A stretch of 64,000 nt of DNA from Cryptomeria japonica (GCF_030272615.1 NC_081405.1:160724317-160788316); one strand, 5' to 3'; positions 47,962-59,927 are shown, counted from the first letter of the stretch. The notes: generated by a model not told the origin, from the letters alone. Program-made: numbers and translations.

Positions 47962-49464
47962 CTAGTACTCATAAGGGATTTTATCTTTACCTTTCTTGAT
48001 GAGTACCCGATTCATAGTATAGACTGTAGTGCTCACCGCTTCTCTCCAAAAAGTGTGAGCAACCTTTCCTTGGATCATCATTGTTCTGGCCGCTTCAACT
48101 ACAGTCCTGTTATTCCTTTCTTCTATGCAATTCTGTTGTGGTGTTCTTGGGGTAGACAGTTGCCTCTTGATACCATTCTCTTCACAATACTTGTTGAATT
48201 CATCAGAAGTGAATTCACCTCCTTGATCAGTTCTTAAGCATTTTATCCTTTGACGACTTTCCTTCTCTACCAATGCTCTAAAGGCTTTGAACTTTTGAAA
48301 TGCCTCAGACTTGTCTTTCAAGAATGTGACCCACATCATTCTTGAGCAGTCGTCAGTAAGAATCATGAAATACCTATCTCCCTGAATAATTCTAGTTTTC
48401 ATTGGACCACATAGATTTGTGTGCACTAGATCAAGTAAGTTCTCTGCTGAAAAAGACTTACCTTTGAAAGTTGAGGAAAACATCTTCCCAAGTTGGCATT
48501 CTGTGCACAAAGAATTCTCCGGTTTGTTCAGCAAAGGCAATCCTCTTACTGCCTTGATCTTACTGGATTTTACAATATTGTCAAATTTTATATGACAAAG
48601 TCTCCTATGCCATATCCAACTGTCATCAAACTTTGCCATTAGACATTGACTAATCTTGGCATTCAACTGAAACAAGTTACCTTTGGTTTGCTTATCGATG
48701 GCAATAAGTTCACCACTCTTTCCAATTATACTATAGACTCCACCTTTGAACTCCAAAATGAGTTCTTTGTCATTTAGCTGAGCAACACTCAAAAGGTTAT
48801 GCTTAAGACCTTCTACCCAGTAGACATCATCTGCACTGCTCTTTCCATTCAGTGAGATGGATCCTTTACCTTTCACCAAGCATGGTGCATCGTTGCCAAA
48901 CTGGACAACACCTCCATCATATTCTTCCAGTGACAAAAACTTTTTCCGGTCACCAGTCATGTGGTGAGAACACCCACTATCAATAATCCACTCATTAGAG
49001 TTGTCAATACGAGAGACAAGGGATTTCTTGTTAGGCACTTCTTCCTTTACAGCTACAAACACTATGTCCTCATTCTCTTCATCCTTAGATTCTTCATCAG
49101 TAACACCTTCATCCACTGCAACAAGATAATTTCTCCTACCTTCTCCTTTATACTTTCTAAACCTCTCTGGTTTATCCTTATTGTCATTGTTAGGACAGTT
49201 ATCAACTATATGTCCTATCTTATTGCAGGAAAAATATTTTAAAGGAAGCTTACCTCTATATTTTCTGGTGCCTTTTGGAAGTCTCTTGGCAAGAAGAGCT
49301 TCAAACTCCATTAGAATCTCTTCATCATCCATATCTTTGCATTGCCTGGATTCATAACTGGTACTTACTTCTTTTCCTTTTCTAGTTGGTGCAGTAGATG
49401 CTCTAAAGGCTGACTCAGTCTTCTGAACACTTCCATCATAGCTATTCAACTCATATGCAGTCAA
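47962..49464 (-). CDS. Gag C-terminus, protease and integrase polyprotein fragment (element B)
   Basis: A long open frame of 500 codons. Around residues 75-95 is a Gag zinc knuckle with its first Cys lost (KYFSCNKIGHIVDNC). Around 160-175 is the protease site WIIDSGCSHHMTG. Then comes the pre-integrase region with WHRRLCHIKF and CTECQLGK (zinc-binding H-H-C-C). The core has LTDDCSRMMWVTF, RTDQGGEFTSDEF and the region around EERNNRTV, retaining the acidic catalytic positions. It ends at a stop before the FGSKCY segment. It is the best preserved pol part in the window but is separated from start and RT by breaks, so probably not functional. Confidence 0.9.
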   Translation of the reverse strand: MTAYELNSYDGSVQKTESAFRASTAPTRKGKEVSTSYESRQCKDMDDEEILMEFEALLAKRLPKGTRKYRGKLPLKYFSCNKIGHIVDNCPNNDNKDKPERFRKYKGEGRRNYLVAVDEGVTDEESKDEENEDIVFVAVKEEVPNKKSLVSRIDNSNEWIIDSGCSHHMTGDRKKFLSLEEYDGGVVQFGNDAPCLVKGKGSISLNGKSSADDVYWVEGLKHNLLSVAQLNDKELILEFKGGVYSIIGKSGELIAIDKQTKGNLFQLNAKISQCLMAKFDDSWIWHRRLCHIKFDNIVKSSKIKAVRGLPLLNKPENSLCTECQLGKMFSSTFKGKSFSAENLLDLVHTNLCGPMKTRIIQGDRYFMILTDDCSRMMWVTFLKDKSEAFQKFKAFRALVEKESRQRIKCLRTDQGGEFTSDEFNKYCEENGIKRQLSTPRTPQQNCIEERNNRTVVEAARTMMIQGKVAHTFWREAVSTTVYTMNRVLIKKGKDKIPYEY

Positions 49465-49509
49465 CTTTGTAATGATAGTCTAAGGATACCTTGGTTTTGT
49501 CGATAGACC

Positions 49510-50023
49510 TTAGCTCTTGAATAGTAGAACTTTGATTGCATAGACCGGTAACAATGATCTCAAAACTTGACTGACAACAGTGGCATCATCAATTGTTCCA
49601 CCAGTGCTCTTGATATCTCCAACCACAGTCTTGATCCTTATGCCATATTTTTGAATGGTCTCTCCTTCAACCATCCTCATGTCTTCAAATTTTCCTCTAA
49701 GGCTCTCTTCCTTAGCTTTCTTGACATGCTCATCACTACCATAAATGGTTTCTAGAGTGTCCCATACATCCTTAGGATTTTTCCTTACCTTGTACATCAA
49801 TGAACTCAATATTAGACAAGCTGCTAATAAGGGCTTCCATGACTTGACCATTTTCTTGAATCTCTCTAATCTGATCATTAGTTAGAGTGCGAGTGGGGAT
49901 AACATAGACATTCTCAACATAGCTCCAGTGTTGAGCACCCAAAATCTTGATATAAATATTCATTTTATCCTTCCATATTTTGAAATTATCACTATTGAAC
50001 TTAGGACCTTCCCTCTTCATCAT
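49510..50023 (-). pseudogene. Copia Gag N-terminus, UBN2-type (element B)
   Basis: Starts near 50023 with KFNSDNFKIWKDKM, the usual opening of copia Gag in plants, preceded by the primer site about 60 bp upstream. A frameshift near 49860 leads into 49510-49878, with KNPKDVWDTLETIYG and SLRGKFEDMRMVEGETIQKY of the UBN2 family. A further break separates it from the 49464 frame. Confidence 0.88.
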
Positions 50024-50080
50024 TAAAGCATGATCTTTTATCTCAAGCGGTTAAGCTTATATCACCGAGGACCTAGAGTT

Positions 50081-50092
50081 TCTTTGATACCA
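50081..50092 (-). other. Primer binding site of element B
   Basis: TGGTATCAAAGA on the minus strand, two bases after the 5' LTR end TTCATCA. It differs from TGGTATCAGAGC at two positions. Confidence 0.8.
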
Positions 50093-50094
50093 AT

Positions 50095-51504
50095 TGATGA
50101 ATAATGATGAACAACAAATACCCTAATTCGTACTGAGAGGGGGGGGGTGAATCAGTTTATACAAAAACTTCTCAACAACTTATCAAGTTAAAACAATGCT
50201 AATCAGTTGTCTTCATCATTGAACATAACCATGGAAATACTGGTTAAACACAGTAAGACTTTAGATAGCTAAACCAGTAAAACTGAATACTTCAAATAAA
50301 ATTCAACACTTGATAACTACTTCACCAATCTACTCATGCATGTGTTGTATCAGTAATACCATAACCATTAGCTTTGCATGCATATTCACCTAAACAAAGA
50401 CTACTTAATCATCACATGAAAAATGCACAACTCATGACACAAATTTTTCACGTGGAAACCCAAATGGGAAAAATCATGGTGGGGATGAATACCCGCAAGC
50501 TTGTTTTTGAACTCTTTTGAAGCTTGCTTTGTTAGGAGCCTAGTCTAGTTAAAGACTTTACAATAAGATTCTATTAGGAACTGATCTTGTTAAAGATCAC
50601 TCGGTTAAGGGATGGCTATATACCCTGTTAAAGGTTACCTCGCTAGAGGATTTGAAGAACTCAATGATCTTGAGTCATCTGGTTAGAGGATTTGCAATAA
50701 GCCTATTAAAGCTACTCGGTAAAGGGATTTTCCTACTGTTGCAATGGTTAGAAGACAATAGGTAAAGCTCTGATCTGATAACAACACTACATGCTAAGGC
50801 AGATCCTTTTCAACTCCTCTACTCTACAATCACACTCTGCAGTTTTCCACTCACTGGTCTGGCAAGTATCTCATCACTCAGATACAAACACAACATTTGC
50901 CAACACAAACAATAACAAACATCATCGACCTTATAAACAACAATTAGGTCGGTAGCATAAACCCTAAACCCTAAACATTTTAGGTTTACAATTACAAGTG
51001 GTCCAATCCTGACCATTCAAACACTTTGCATAGAATAAAACAATCTCAAACAGATCACAAGTCATTCTGCATCATCCATTCATCACCGCATATGGAAATC
51101 AGTAACTCATCATGCTCTCTTCATATACTGCTAAGAAGAATGTTCATTCCCGAGGTAGACATTTAATTTAATCGATCTTCACATGCAATATCCTCAAGGA
51201 AATCCTTCACGTGCACAAAACTGATGTGGCTTATCGATCTCATCCTTATCTCTTAGTTAACTCATCACAAAATGTTACCGATTGCATCGCATAAGCTAGA
51301 TTGCCAAACTAGAAACCCTAGAGCTGAGACTACCAACTGGTAGTCACACTTAGTGAAACCTTGACACCGGTCCACTTCATCCCTTCATACCGGTTCTCCT
51401 ACTTGAACATCAATAACAACCTCTTCCAATATTCATATTGGTTCACCTGCACTTATTGACATCAATGTCAACATACATTGTCACCGCTTCATCATATGCC
51501 AACA
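50095..51504 (-). repeat. 5' LTR of element B
   Basis: 1410 bp, starts TGATGAATAATGATG and ends TATGCCAACA on the plus strand. It carries the same telobox-like TAAACCCTAAACCCTAAAC (50958-50976) as the other LTR. Confidence 0.92.
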
Positions 51505-51792
51505 AGTGGTTTCGCCATCTGTGCAAGTGGTTAGACTTTCTGCATAGTTGGTTATAAAAAACTGCTTAGGACATTAAGGAAAATGACCTCGAGATGATTA
51601 GGGTTTGACTAAGGGGGGACCCAACTGAATTAGGGTTTAGGACAAACTAATTAGATGCTTAATTGAGTTATCCAATGTAGAATAATCAAATAGGGTGAGG
51701 TTTGGACAAAGTATGGTTGACTCAAATTTTCCCCTATCATGTTGTAAGTTGAGCTACCACCATTACAGACTTGTGAGAGTCATCCTTCATGT

Positions 51793-52311
51793 TTGGCATT
51801 ACATCATCCATTGAGGGGGCATGGGAGGGATTGTCTATTACATATAGGGTTACATCATATCACCTACATGCTTGAGATAAGGACAAATAGGGGACTGATC
51901 ATTTCATTTGTAGAGTGGTGTCACTCGATGACAAACTCATTTCATCTACCAACAAGGGAGACTACAATTACATTAGAGGATGTGTGGCACATATTGAGGA
52001 TTCTTATTCATGGAGAGTTAGTAGTTTATGAGCCAAATATAGGTAGAGATTCTTTGAGTTGATTGTTCGAGGTTGAGAAGGATGGGCTATATGTTGTGGA
52101 CTATGAGTTCAGAAGGGAGAGTATGGTAGCTCAATCTTAGGTTGGTGGTCCTATTATTAGTGTGGGACTCATTGCAAGTTTGGTAGCACCGGACAAGAGA
52201 GGTTATGGATTTCCTATTGGATGGGGATGAGTACTAGAACACATGGTGTCAGAGGGGATGGCATTTTCTTGGGAAGCATGCATGTTAAGCATGTTGTACT
52301 TATTGGCAAAA
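51793..52311 (+). pseudogene. Plant mobile domain (PMD/MAIN-like) fragment
   Basis: The frame 51793-52062 includes TNSFHLPTRETTITLEDVWH, very like the xHTFHLPxGExTITLEDV signature of the plant mobile domain ('aminotransferase-like'). Later pieces in shifted frames, such as DKRGYGFPIGWG and GMAFSWEACMLSMLYLLAK, also fit that family. Such domains occur in MAIN-like genes and in Mutator-like and LTR elements. The fragment is cut exactly at 52311 by the LTR of copia element C, and stops interrupt it. It is either an old transposon or a host gene remnant. Confidence 0.7.
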
Positions 52312-54638
52312 TGTTGGATTTGGTTAAATGTTGTCATTGATGTCAATGTTGTATCCCGATTGGAGACTATCCTAGTTAGTCTTGGTGACCATCTTGGTTT
52401 TGGCTATGATTTTGATCCAGTATGATCAGATCTTTGGAATCGGTTTTGGATGCTTATTTTGGATGGTTATATGCTTGCTATATTCTGATGGTTCATGATT
52501 TAGTTATCTCTTTTGGTATCTACTGGTACCCAGCTAGCTTTTGGCTTTATCGACTTGCCTAGCGTTCCCGGTTAGCTTTACCAGTATGCAGTATTTGGTG
52601 ACTTGGTCAGTGGATTTTGGGTCTGTCTTATGGAATTGGTTTCTATCATGTTGTTGGTGCTTCTTGATCATATCCTAAGATTTTGGTGACTTTGCATTGG
52701 ATGGTGTGCTGTTATGATGGTCCTCTTTGGATCCGGTTAAACTTTATGTTATTTAACTGAGGATTTCCACCGGTTGGTGAAGCATGTTGGATTTTGTTCT
52801 TAGCTGAATTTTCATCGAATATAATTGTTTAGATATTTTATTTAGGTCCATGCTATGTAATTTAAATCATAATATTGGTCCAGTGGTATTGTGTGATCTG
52901 TAATTTTTGTAATTATGGTTTTATGGGTTTAGCCGACCTTGTCAATAAGGTTGATGATCAGTATTTATAGGTGACTTATTCATGTAATTGTACCGATGGT
53001 TATGTCTGCATTATCTAAGAGTGGTTTATGAGAAAACAAGGTTATATCATTCAGTGAAGGTTTGAGGAAGGTTTTGTTGCAGAGCAGACATTAGTGCTTA
53101 ACTGGAACTGTATCAGACATTAGTAGATGTTGTCGTGCCTATGAAGTGTGATACTTGTAGATGAAACACAAACACTCAATAGATCATTCCAAGCATTCTT
53201 AGAAAATTAAAAACAAATGAAAGATGAACCATGACAAAGCAACCTACTGCCTCCTAAGAGATGCGAGTATGGATTTGCTCTCAGATCTAAATAAGCAATC
53301 CCAGTGACTTGACTACACCTAGACGGAGGATTTGAAATGATGAAGATGTGCAAACTAGATGAAATTGATTATGCTAGATTGATCCAAGAGTCTAATTAAG
53401 CTAATGATATGCATGATTAAGCTATGATGATGATGCAATTAAGCTAGAAAAGAGATTGATTAAGCTACATGATTCAACAATTATGCTAGAAAATGATCAA
53501 ATTAAGCTAATGCAATTGGCTATAATAACAATGCTCAAATGATATGCTTATAATAACAATTCCTAAATTGATAATGAGATGGGATCCTTTGTGCTCCAAA
53601 ATGGGGGATATTTATAGGATTTCCAAGGCCAGGGGTGAGGTGGCAGGAATCAATGATCAAGATTGAGTCTGGAGATATCAAGGGTGAAATTGGAGGAGGT
53701 TGGAGAAGAGGTTGGAGGAAGGGACACTTGTCATCTCTATGGTGACAAGTGTCAAGGGGCCTTTCTCATGAGAGGGAAAGTGTCCAAGGGAGGAGACATG
53801 TGGCCAAAGTGCCATGTGTCTCAAGGGGAGAATATCCACACCATAGGAGGTTAGGATAAGGAGGTTAGAATGTGCAAGATAGGATAGGGTTAGGAAAACC
53901 CATGGTTAGGTGGAATGGGTTAGGTTTTGTGGTTAGAAGTTAGGAGGCATGTGGGTAATTTGAATTTAAAAATTCAAATAATAGGAAAAGACTAATTAAT
54001 TTTCAACAATTCATAAATTGATTTGTTTGAATTAATTAGGGGATTAGAATAATTGATTGAAATGGGGGGAGGATTAATTAATTTGAATTAATTAATCAAA
54101 GGGACTATTGAAATGAACCTATTAGATAATCCTTAGATTTATTAATAAGTAGATGAAAGGGAGAATTTAATCAAATTGCTAATGAATTCAATTAAATTAG
54201 GGAGGATGATTAATTAAATAATTGCTTATTTAATTAATTATCTTCAGACCATTTTTAGGTGTATATAGATGCTACTTTGATAGTTCACTTATTTCCGGAT
54301 TGTAGTTTGATGTTTATGTAAATCTATGAGACTTTCCTTTGTGATGAGCAGTGCACTCTAGGCTGTTGGCCTTTCTGCAAGTGCAAACTCGATTGTAATT
54401 ATTCATAATACTACTGCAACGTATTCATTTGATTGTGGGTAAGGTTTCTCATCATGGTTTTTTCCTTTTTGGTATTTCCATGTCAAAATATTGGTGTTAT
54501 GTGTGTTTTTCTTTAATGTTATACATTTCATTGTGTTGTGCTCCGGTATAAGGTTTATAGTTGAACTAATTATTGTACTTGTTAGTAAACTAATTCACCC
54601 CCCTCTCAGTTTACTATCGGTATCAGTGCATTCCAACA
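52312..54638 (+). repeat. 5' LTR of element C with internal insertion
   Basis: TGTTGGATTTGG...ATTCCAACA, then ATTGGTATCAGAG. Its flanks (52312-53157 and 54266-54638) align with the reverse complement of element D's LTR; the shared phrase TCCGGATTGTAGTTTG is an anchor. The stretch 53164-54265 has no counterpart in D and appears to be an insertion. Confidence 0.8.
53164..54265. mobile_element. Unidentified ~1.1-kb insertion in the LTR of element C
   Basis: Flanked by TAGATG on both sides (53158-53163, 54266-54271). It is AT-rich with ATTAAGCTAGA phrases and TTAATTAATT strings. It resembles part of 42180-42900, so it may be a solo LTR or a short non-autonomous element. Ends do not show clean TG...CA, so type and exact boundaries are uncertain. 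Confidence 0.45.
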
Positions 54639-54640
54639 AT

Positions 54641-54652
54641 TGGTATCAGAGT
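54641..54652 (+). other. Primer binding site of element C
   Basis: TGGTATCAGAGT, two bases after the LTR end CCAACA; one mismatch to the initiator tRNA-Met consensus. Confidence 0.85.
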
Positions 54653-54693
54653 AAGGTCCTCTTTGCAGAAGCTTAACCATTTGAGGAGATCTG

Positions 54694-55704
54694 ATGTCAT
54701 TAGCATCTAGTTCTACATTCAATCCCTATCGAAAGGAGAGTCCCAGATTTCATGGTACTAACTACAAAATATGGAAGGAATGAATATTCATATCAAATGT
54801 CTCAGAACTAAAGTTTGAGAGATAGTGGAGAAAGGGTATATACCTCATGATCCTAATTCTAGAACACTGACACCTGCTGATGAACAGAAGAGAGATGAAA
54901 ATGATGCGAGAGAAAAAGAAGCATTGTTAAGCACCCAGTCTGATGAAAAGCTATTGAATGTCATAGAATTGGAGAATGCTAAGTAGATCTGGTTAAATCT
55001 TGAAACTCATTATGAAGGTGAACATGCAGTAAAGATTTTTAAACTTGAGGGTTTCTGGGTAAGGTATGAAACTTTGAAGATGGAAGAAGATGAGAAGATA
55101 AGTTCTTTCATGTATAGAGTTAATGAGATTGTCATGGGTATCAAATGCACGGTGGATCAGTTAGTGAAGATGAGATAGTGTCAAAAGTTCTGAGAGTTCT
55201 ACCTTTGTCTTACAAGATGAAGGCTATTGCTATCAATGAACTCCAAACAATGTCAAGTACCCTTGTGACCAGAGATACATTACTTGGAAAATTGACTGCT
55301 TTTGAACTTGAAGAACTTGGAGATTAGAGTGCTGCTAAAACTAAGACTGCATTTAAAGCATCTGCCTCCGGTAAGCAGAAGATAGATTGGAAAGAGATGT
55401 ATGCTAAGGATATGGAGGAAATTGAGAGAGAAGAAAGAGAATTTGAAGAGCTGGAAGCCCTGATTTCTAGAAGAATTCCTAAAGGACTAGTTGAAAGTAA
55501 CTATGAAGGAAAAGTCCCTTTTAAATGTTTTTCATGCAATAAGATTGGTCATTTTGCATCTAGATGTCCTGAAAGAGTTGCTAGGAATCATGAAAGATTT
55601 ATGAAGAATTACAAGCCTAATCCTGAATATCAGAGTAGGCCTAGATTTAGAAAAAATAAGGATAAATCATGTTATTATGCTGGTGATGATGATTTTGGTA
55701 TTAC

Positions 55705-55736
<32 letters not shown>

Positions 55737-55900
55737 TTGTGAGTGGATCCGGTAATGGAGCCTCATCCGAGAAAGATTGGGTCTTTATTTCTATCAAGGA
55801 TGATTCTCCGGAATCTGTCATTGAAACACCACATACTAAAGAAAAGACTTTAGCTGCAAAGATTGAAGAGAAGTATGAATGGATTATAGACAATGGATGA
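54694..55900 (+). pseudogene. Copia Gag and protease start (element C)
   Basis: ATG 54694 begins MSLASSSTF ... RFHGTNYKIWKE, the UBN2-type Gag start, then an early stop. Pieces at 54780-55330 carry the Gag core (LETHYEGEHAVKIFKLEG; SKVLRVLPLSYKMKAIAIN). 55397-55900 has an intact zinc knuckle CFSCNKIGHFASRC, then an Asp run. It ends at the protease site, which reads WIIDNG followed by two stops where relatives have DSG. Confidence 0.88.
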
Positions 55901-57189
55901 TAGCATCACATGACTGGTGACAAGAGAAAGTTCTTAACATTACAAGAATTTGATGGCAGATTGGTCAGATTAAAAGACAACAAGGCTTGTAGGATCAAAG
56001 GCAAAGGAACAATATCATTGGATGGTAAGACTAATACTGATAATGTTTATTATGTTGAAGGATTAAAGCATAATATTTAAAGTGTAGGTCAGATGGTGGA
56101 TAGAGGATTTCATTTGCAATTCAAAGATGGAAAATGTAAGATCATCAATAGATCTGGATTTGAGATTGCTTCTGGAACTCAGACCAAAGGTAATATCTTT
56201 CATTTGAACTCTAGTGAGAAGGCTTGCTTGATTTCTCAGATTGACGAAAGTTGGTTATGGGATAAGAGGACGTGTCATGTAAATTTTGATTTCATAGTGA
56301 AGATCAGTTCAGTACAGGCTATCAAAGATTTTCCCAAGATTATTAAACCTCATAATCCGGTATCTAGGTAATGTCAAATGGGTAAGCAAGTTAGAACTTC
56401 TTCAGAAGTATACATGATAAATCTATTGAAATTCTTGATCTTATTCATACTAAATTGTGTGGACTGGCAATGACTAAAAGTTTTCAAGGTGATAGATATT
56501 TTATGTTACTTATTGATGACTATTCTAGAATGATGTGGGTAGCATTTTTGAAGGAAAAATATGAAGCTCTTGAGAAATTCAAAATCTTTAAACCTATGGT
56601 TGAGAATGAGACATGAATGAAGATAAAGTGCTTGAGATCAAATAATGGCAGTGAGTTTACATCTGGTGACTTCAAAAAATTATGTGAAAGGAATGGTATT
56701 AGGAGACAATTTTCTGCACCTAGGACTCCACAACAGAAGAGATTGGTGGAAAGGAAGAACATAACAATATTGGATGCAACAAGGACTATGATGAAAGAAG
56801 CTAGATTACCTGATATCTATTGGAGGGAAGCTATCAATACAACTGTTTACACTTTGAATAGAGTACACATCAAAGGCGATAATGATAAGACTCCTTATGA
56901 ATTATGGTTTGGTCATATTCCTACTGTCAGATATTTTAGAATTTTTGGAAGCAAATGTTACATTAGAAGAGATAATGCATTAGGAAAGTTTGATCCTAGA
57001 AGTGATGAAGGAATATTTTTGGGTTATTCTACTAAGAGAAAATCATATAGATGTTATAACAAAAGATTGAATAGGATAATGGAAAGCATAAATGTCAAGG
57101 TGGATGATCATGGTAGTAATCAGATCAGATCATTTGATTATGGACCAGAAGATGAATTTATCAGACCCAAACCGATAATGAAAGAATAA
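55901..57189 (+). pseudogene. Copia protease end and integrase (element C)
   Basis: Starts with HHMTGDKRKF. The pre-integrase segment (56093-56371) has the degenerate zinc site DKRTCHVNFDF. The core has LLIDDYSRMMWVAFLKE (first Asp kept). 56617-57189 opens with KCLRSNNGSEFTSGDF, where the second catalytic Asp has become Asn (relatives: RTDxGGEF). VERKN keeps the Glu, and FGSKCYIRRD ... FLGYSTKRKSYRCYNKR follows. Inactive. Confidence 0.9.
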
Positions 57190-57793
57190 GTTCAGAACAA
57201 TGAACCAGTGACATCGGTAGCATCGAAGAATTCAACAATGATAGAAGAATAGCAGAATGAGTCAGCAAATCAAAAAAATTCAAAGACTCCTAGGTATGTT
57301 AAACTGAATCATTCTGAAGATCAATTCATTGGAGATAAAAGGAAAGGTGCGATGAATAGGAGAAGGTTAGTTGCTGAAGAGGTATATTTAATTTCTCAAA
57401 TTGAACCAGAATCATTTATTGAAGCGAGTAAGGATGAAAATTGGATAAAAGCAATGCAAGAGGAACTAGATCAGATTGAAAAGAATAAGACATGGGAACT
57501 AGTACCTAGACCTAAAGACAATAACATTATTGAAACTAAATGGGTTTTTAGGAATAAATTGAATGAGGAAGGTCAAGTTGTAAGGGAAAAATGATAGGTT
57601 GGTTTGTAAAGGTTATTCATAGGAAGAAGGAATCTATTATGGAGAGACTTATGCCCTGATTGCTAGAATTGAAGCGGTAAGACTTTTTCTTGCTTATGCT
57701 GCTCACAAGAACTACAAAGTATATCAGATGGATGTTAAATGTGCATTTCTGAATGGAGATCTTGAAGAGGAATTGTAAATTGAGAAAACCTAA
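57190..57793 (+). pseudogene. Copia RT N-terminus, truncated (element C)
   Basis: 57352-57594 contains WIKAMQEELDQIEKNKTW and WVFRNKLNEEGQVV. After a frameshift comes [20 protein letters not shown] and [18 protein letters not shown], then a stop. Similarity to copia RT ends near 57790 where element D's LTR starts. Confidence 0.88.
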
Positions 57794-59061
57794 TATTAGA
57801 TAGCTTAGATAACCAGAGGAAAATTGAGAGGGGGGGGGGAATCAGTTGTCAACAGATTACAAAAATTTTAAGCATTCAAATTCTTATTACTGAAACACAT
57901 AAACCTAATACCAGAATGCATAAACCAAATACTAGAATGACTGATATAGAAATTAAGCATAAACATAAATCACATAATAGTTACCATCCATCCAGAACAC
58001 ATGACGCCAATATTTGTATGTGGAAAATCCAGTAAAGGGAAAAACCATGGTGGGAAGCCTTCCCATAGTCAGATAATACTTCTGCAGTAAGTATGTGATT
58101 ACAAAATGAGGGGCCTACACATGTAGGAAGGCCAATATCATAGAGCGCACTACTCATCACAAAAGGAGCCTCACTGACTACAAAATAAATCCAAACTACA
58201 ATCCGGAAAGAAGAGTGAATTGCAAAGATAACATCTCCTATGCCTGAGTATAGTTCTGGTTAAGCTCAGTACCGGAGGTCTTAAAACTCTCTTACCATCC
58301 CAATTCGATCAATTATGATCGACCAAAACCTCTACATATAATTACAACATTATTCGCACACAGATAATACTATATCCCATTCCATACATATAATCCCATA
58401 TGGCCATGATCTACAAAGAGATCTTACATCATATTTATACAAACTCGAGACCTAAACAATCAAGTCGATCACCTACAAGATAATACAATAAATTTATAAC
58501 ATAAACCCATAATCCAATGATCAAGCAAGTCATCTTAGATCGTAAACAATGTAAACCAATGTCGGTAACGCATCGGGATCATCCACCAATGCATTACATA
58601 AACCGGTCCATAACCTAGATAACACTAGACCCAAAATAGGTCACCATAAACCAAATCCAACACCATCGATCAACAAGAACATGGACAAGATAACAAACAA
58701 CATCACGGAATCCATCTAGAAGCCACACCAACACCACTTATCACTTGCATCAAAATATATTCAACAAAGCTTTGTGGGTAAAACCCTTACCCATAACCAA
58801 AAGGCTTACTAGAACATATGATAGCATCCAAGTCGTCAAATCTCAAACCAACTGATCATGATAAGCATCTAAATAAAATTAATGATATATCCAAATTAAT
58901 TCCACAAACAAAAGCATACCAGAGCATACCGAATTAATATCGTAATTGAACCACTCTACCAGAACCAACTGGAAACCAGTAAACAACCAAAATAGCTAGT
59001 GTTGCCATCAATGAAAAAACATCAATGCAACACATAATCAATTCCTCCAAATTGCCAAAAA
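57794..59061 (-). repeat. 3' LTR of element D
   Basis: About 1.27 kb. The reverse complement aligns with the LTR of element C. A polypurine-like AAAGGGGGGTAT (minus strand, near 59061-59073) lies just outside, and another purine tract (AAAGGGGGAGAT) lies at 59246-59257. Confidence 0.72.
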
Positions 59062-59429
59062 TACCCCCCTTTAGCATTGATGGAAACATTAGATGTGAAA
59101 AACATCCAAGTGCCATGAAATGCCAAACAAGTCTCCCCCTATGGAAGATAGGCAACAATCTCCCACAAAATGATATAGAAATGAAGCTTTGAACCAAACT
59201 CCCTCAATGAATATATCTCTCCCTTATATTTTTCACAAGAATAAATCTCCCCCTTTGACATCAATGCCAAAAATATGACATAAATATCAAAGAAAATCAT
59301 AAATCCTTTGAACCACACAGCTGACTACTCCTCCTGAGTAGTAACACAAACACATCAATCCAAAATGAGTAATAGCTCTGATAATGCATACCAGATTGAT
59401 GCCAATCAACATCACTCAAGTCTCTACTA

Positions 59430-59927
59430 GAGGGACATAAACCCTCAATCTATCTCTGAAGTACTCAAATGATTCTTTAGGCAAAGTTTTAGTGAAGATG
59501 TCTGCAATATGCTCTTTAGTGTTCACATAATCCAGTCTGACTTCATTTGCTTGCACCTTCTCCTTCAAAAAGTTATACTTGATAGGTATGTGCTTTGTCT
59601 TAGAATGAAATACCAGATTCTTTGATATATCAATAGCAACAGAGTTATCAAGTGAATAACCACCGTTTCATTACAATTCACCTTTATATCCTTCAACATT
59701 TTCTTCATCCATAGAACTTGTGTACAGGTAGTAGTAGCAACAACATAATCAACTTCAGTAGTAGATAAAGAGGTACATGATTGCTTTTTGCTGATCCATG
59801 AAATAGGTTTCTTTCTAAGAAAGAAAGCTCCACATGATGCGCTCTTCTGGTCATCAAAATCTCTAACCTAGTCTGCATCTGTATATGCACATAATATAAA
59901 GTCATCATTTTTAGGATACCACAAACC
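59430..59927 (-). pseudogene. Copia RNase H (element D)
   Basis: Minus-strand frames carry AYTDAD, KSASCGAFFLRKKPISWISK and CTSLSTTEVDYV, then degenerate ends. These are the copia RNase H signatures, in place after RT. Stops and frameshifts throughout. Confidence 0.82.

Larger units (their letters stand above)
44276..51504 (-). mobile_element. Element B: Ty1/copia retrotransposon, structurally complete
   Basis: 7229 bp on the minus strand, with LTRs of 1414 and 1410 bp, primer site, polypurine tract and the copia order gag, protease, integrase, RT, RNase H. Flanking 5-mers GGTGG (44271-44275) and AGTGG (51505-51509) fit a target duplication with one change. Coding regions have stops and frameshifts, and the RT catalytic box is damaged, so it cannot move by itself. 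Confidence 0.92.
52312..57793 (+). mobile_element. Element C: Ty1/copia retrotransposon, 3' part displaced
   Basis: Starts with an LTR (TGTTGGATTTGG), followed by primer site, gag, protease, integrase and the first part of RT. It is broken off after FLNGDLEEEL near 57785, where the LTR of element D begins. The missing RT end, RNase H and 3' LTR probably lie beyond 64000. Coding sequence has many stops, and key catalytic residues are changed. Confidence 0.85.
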
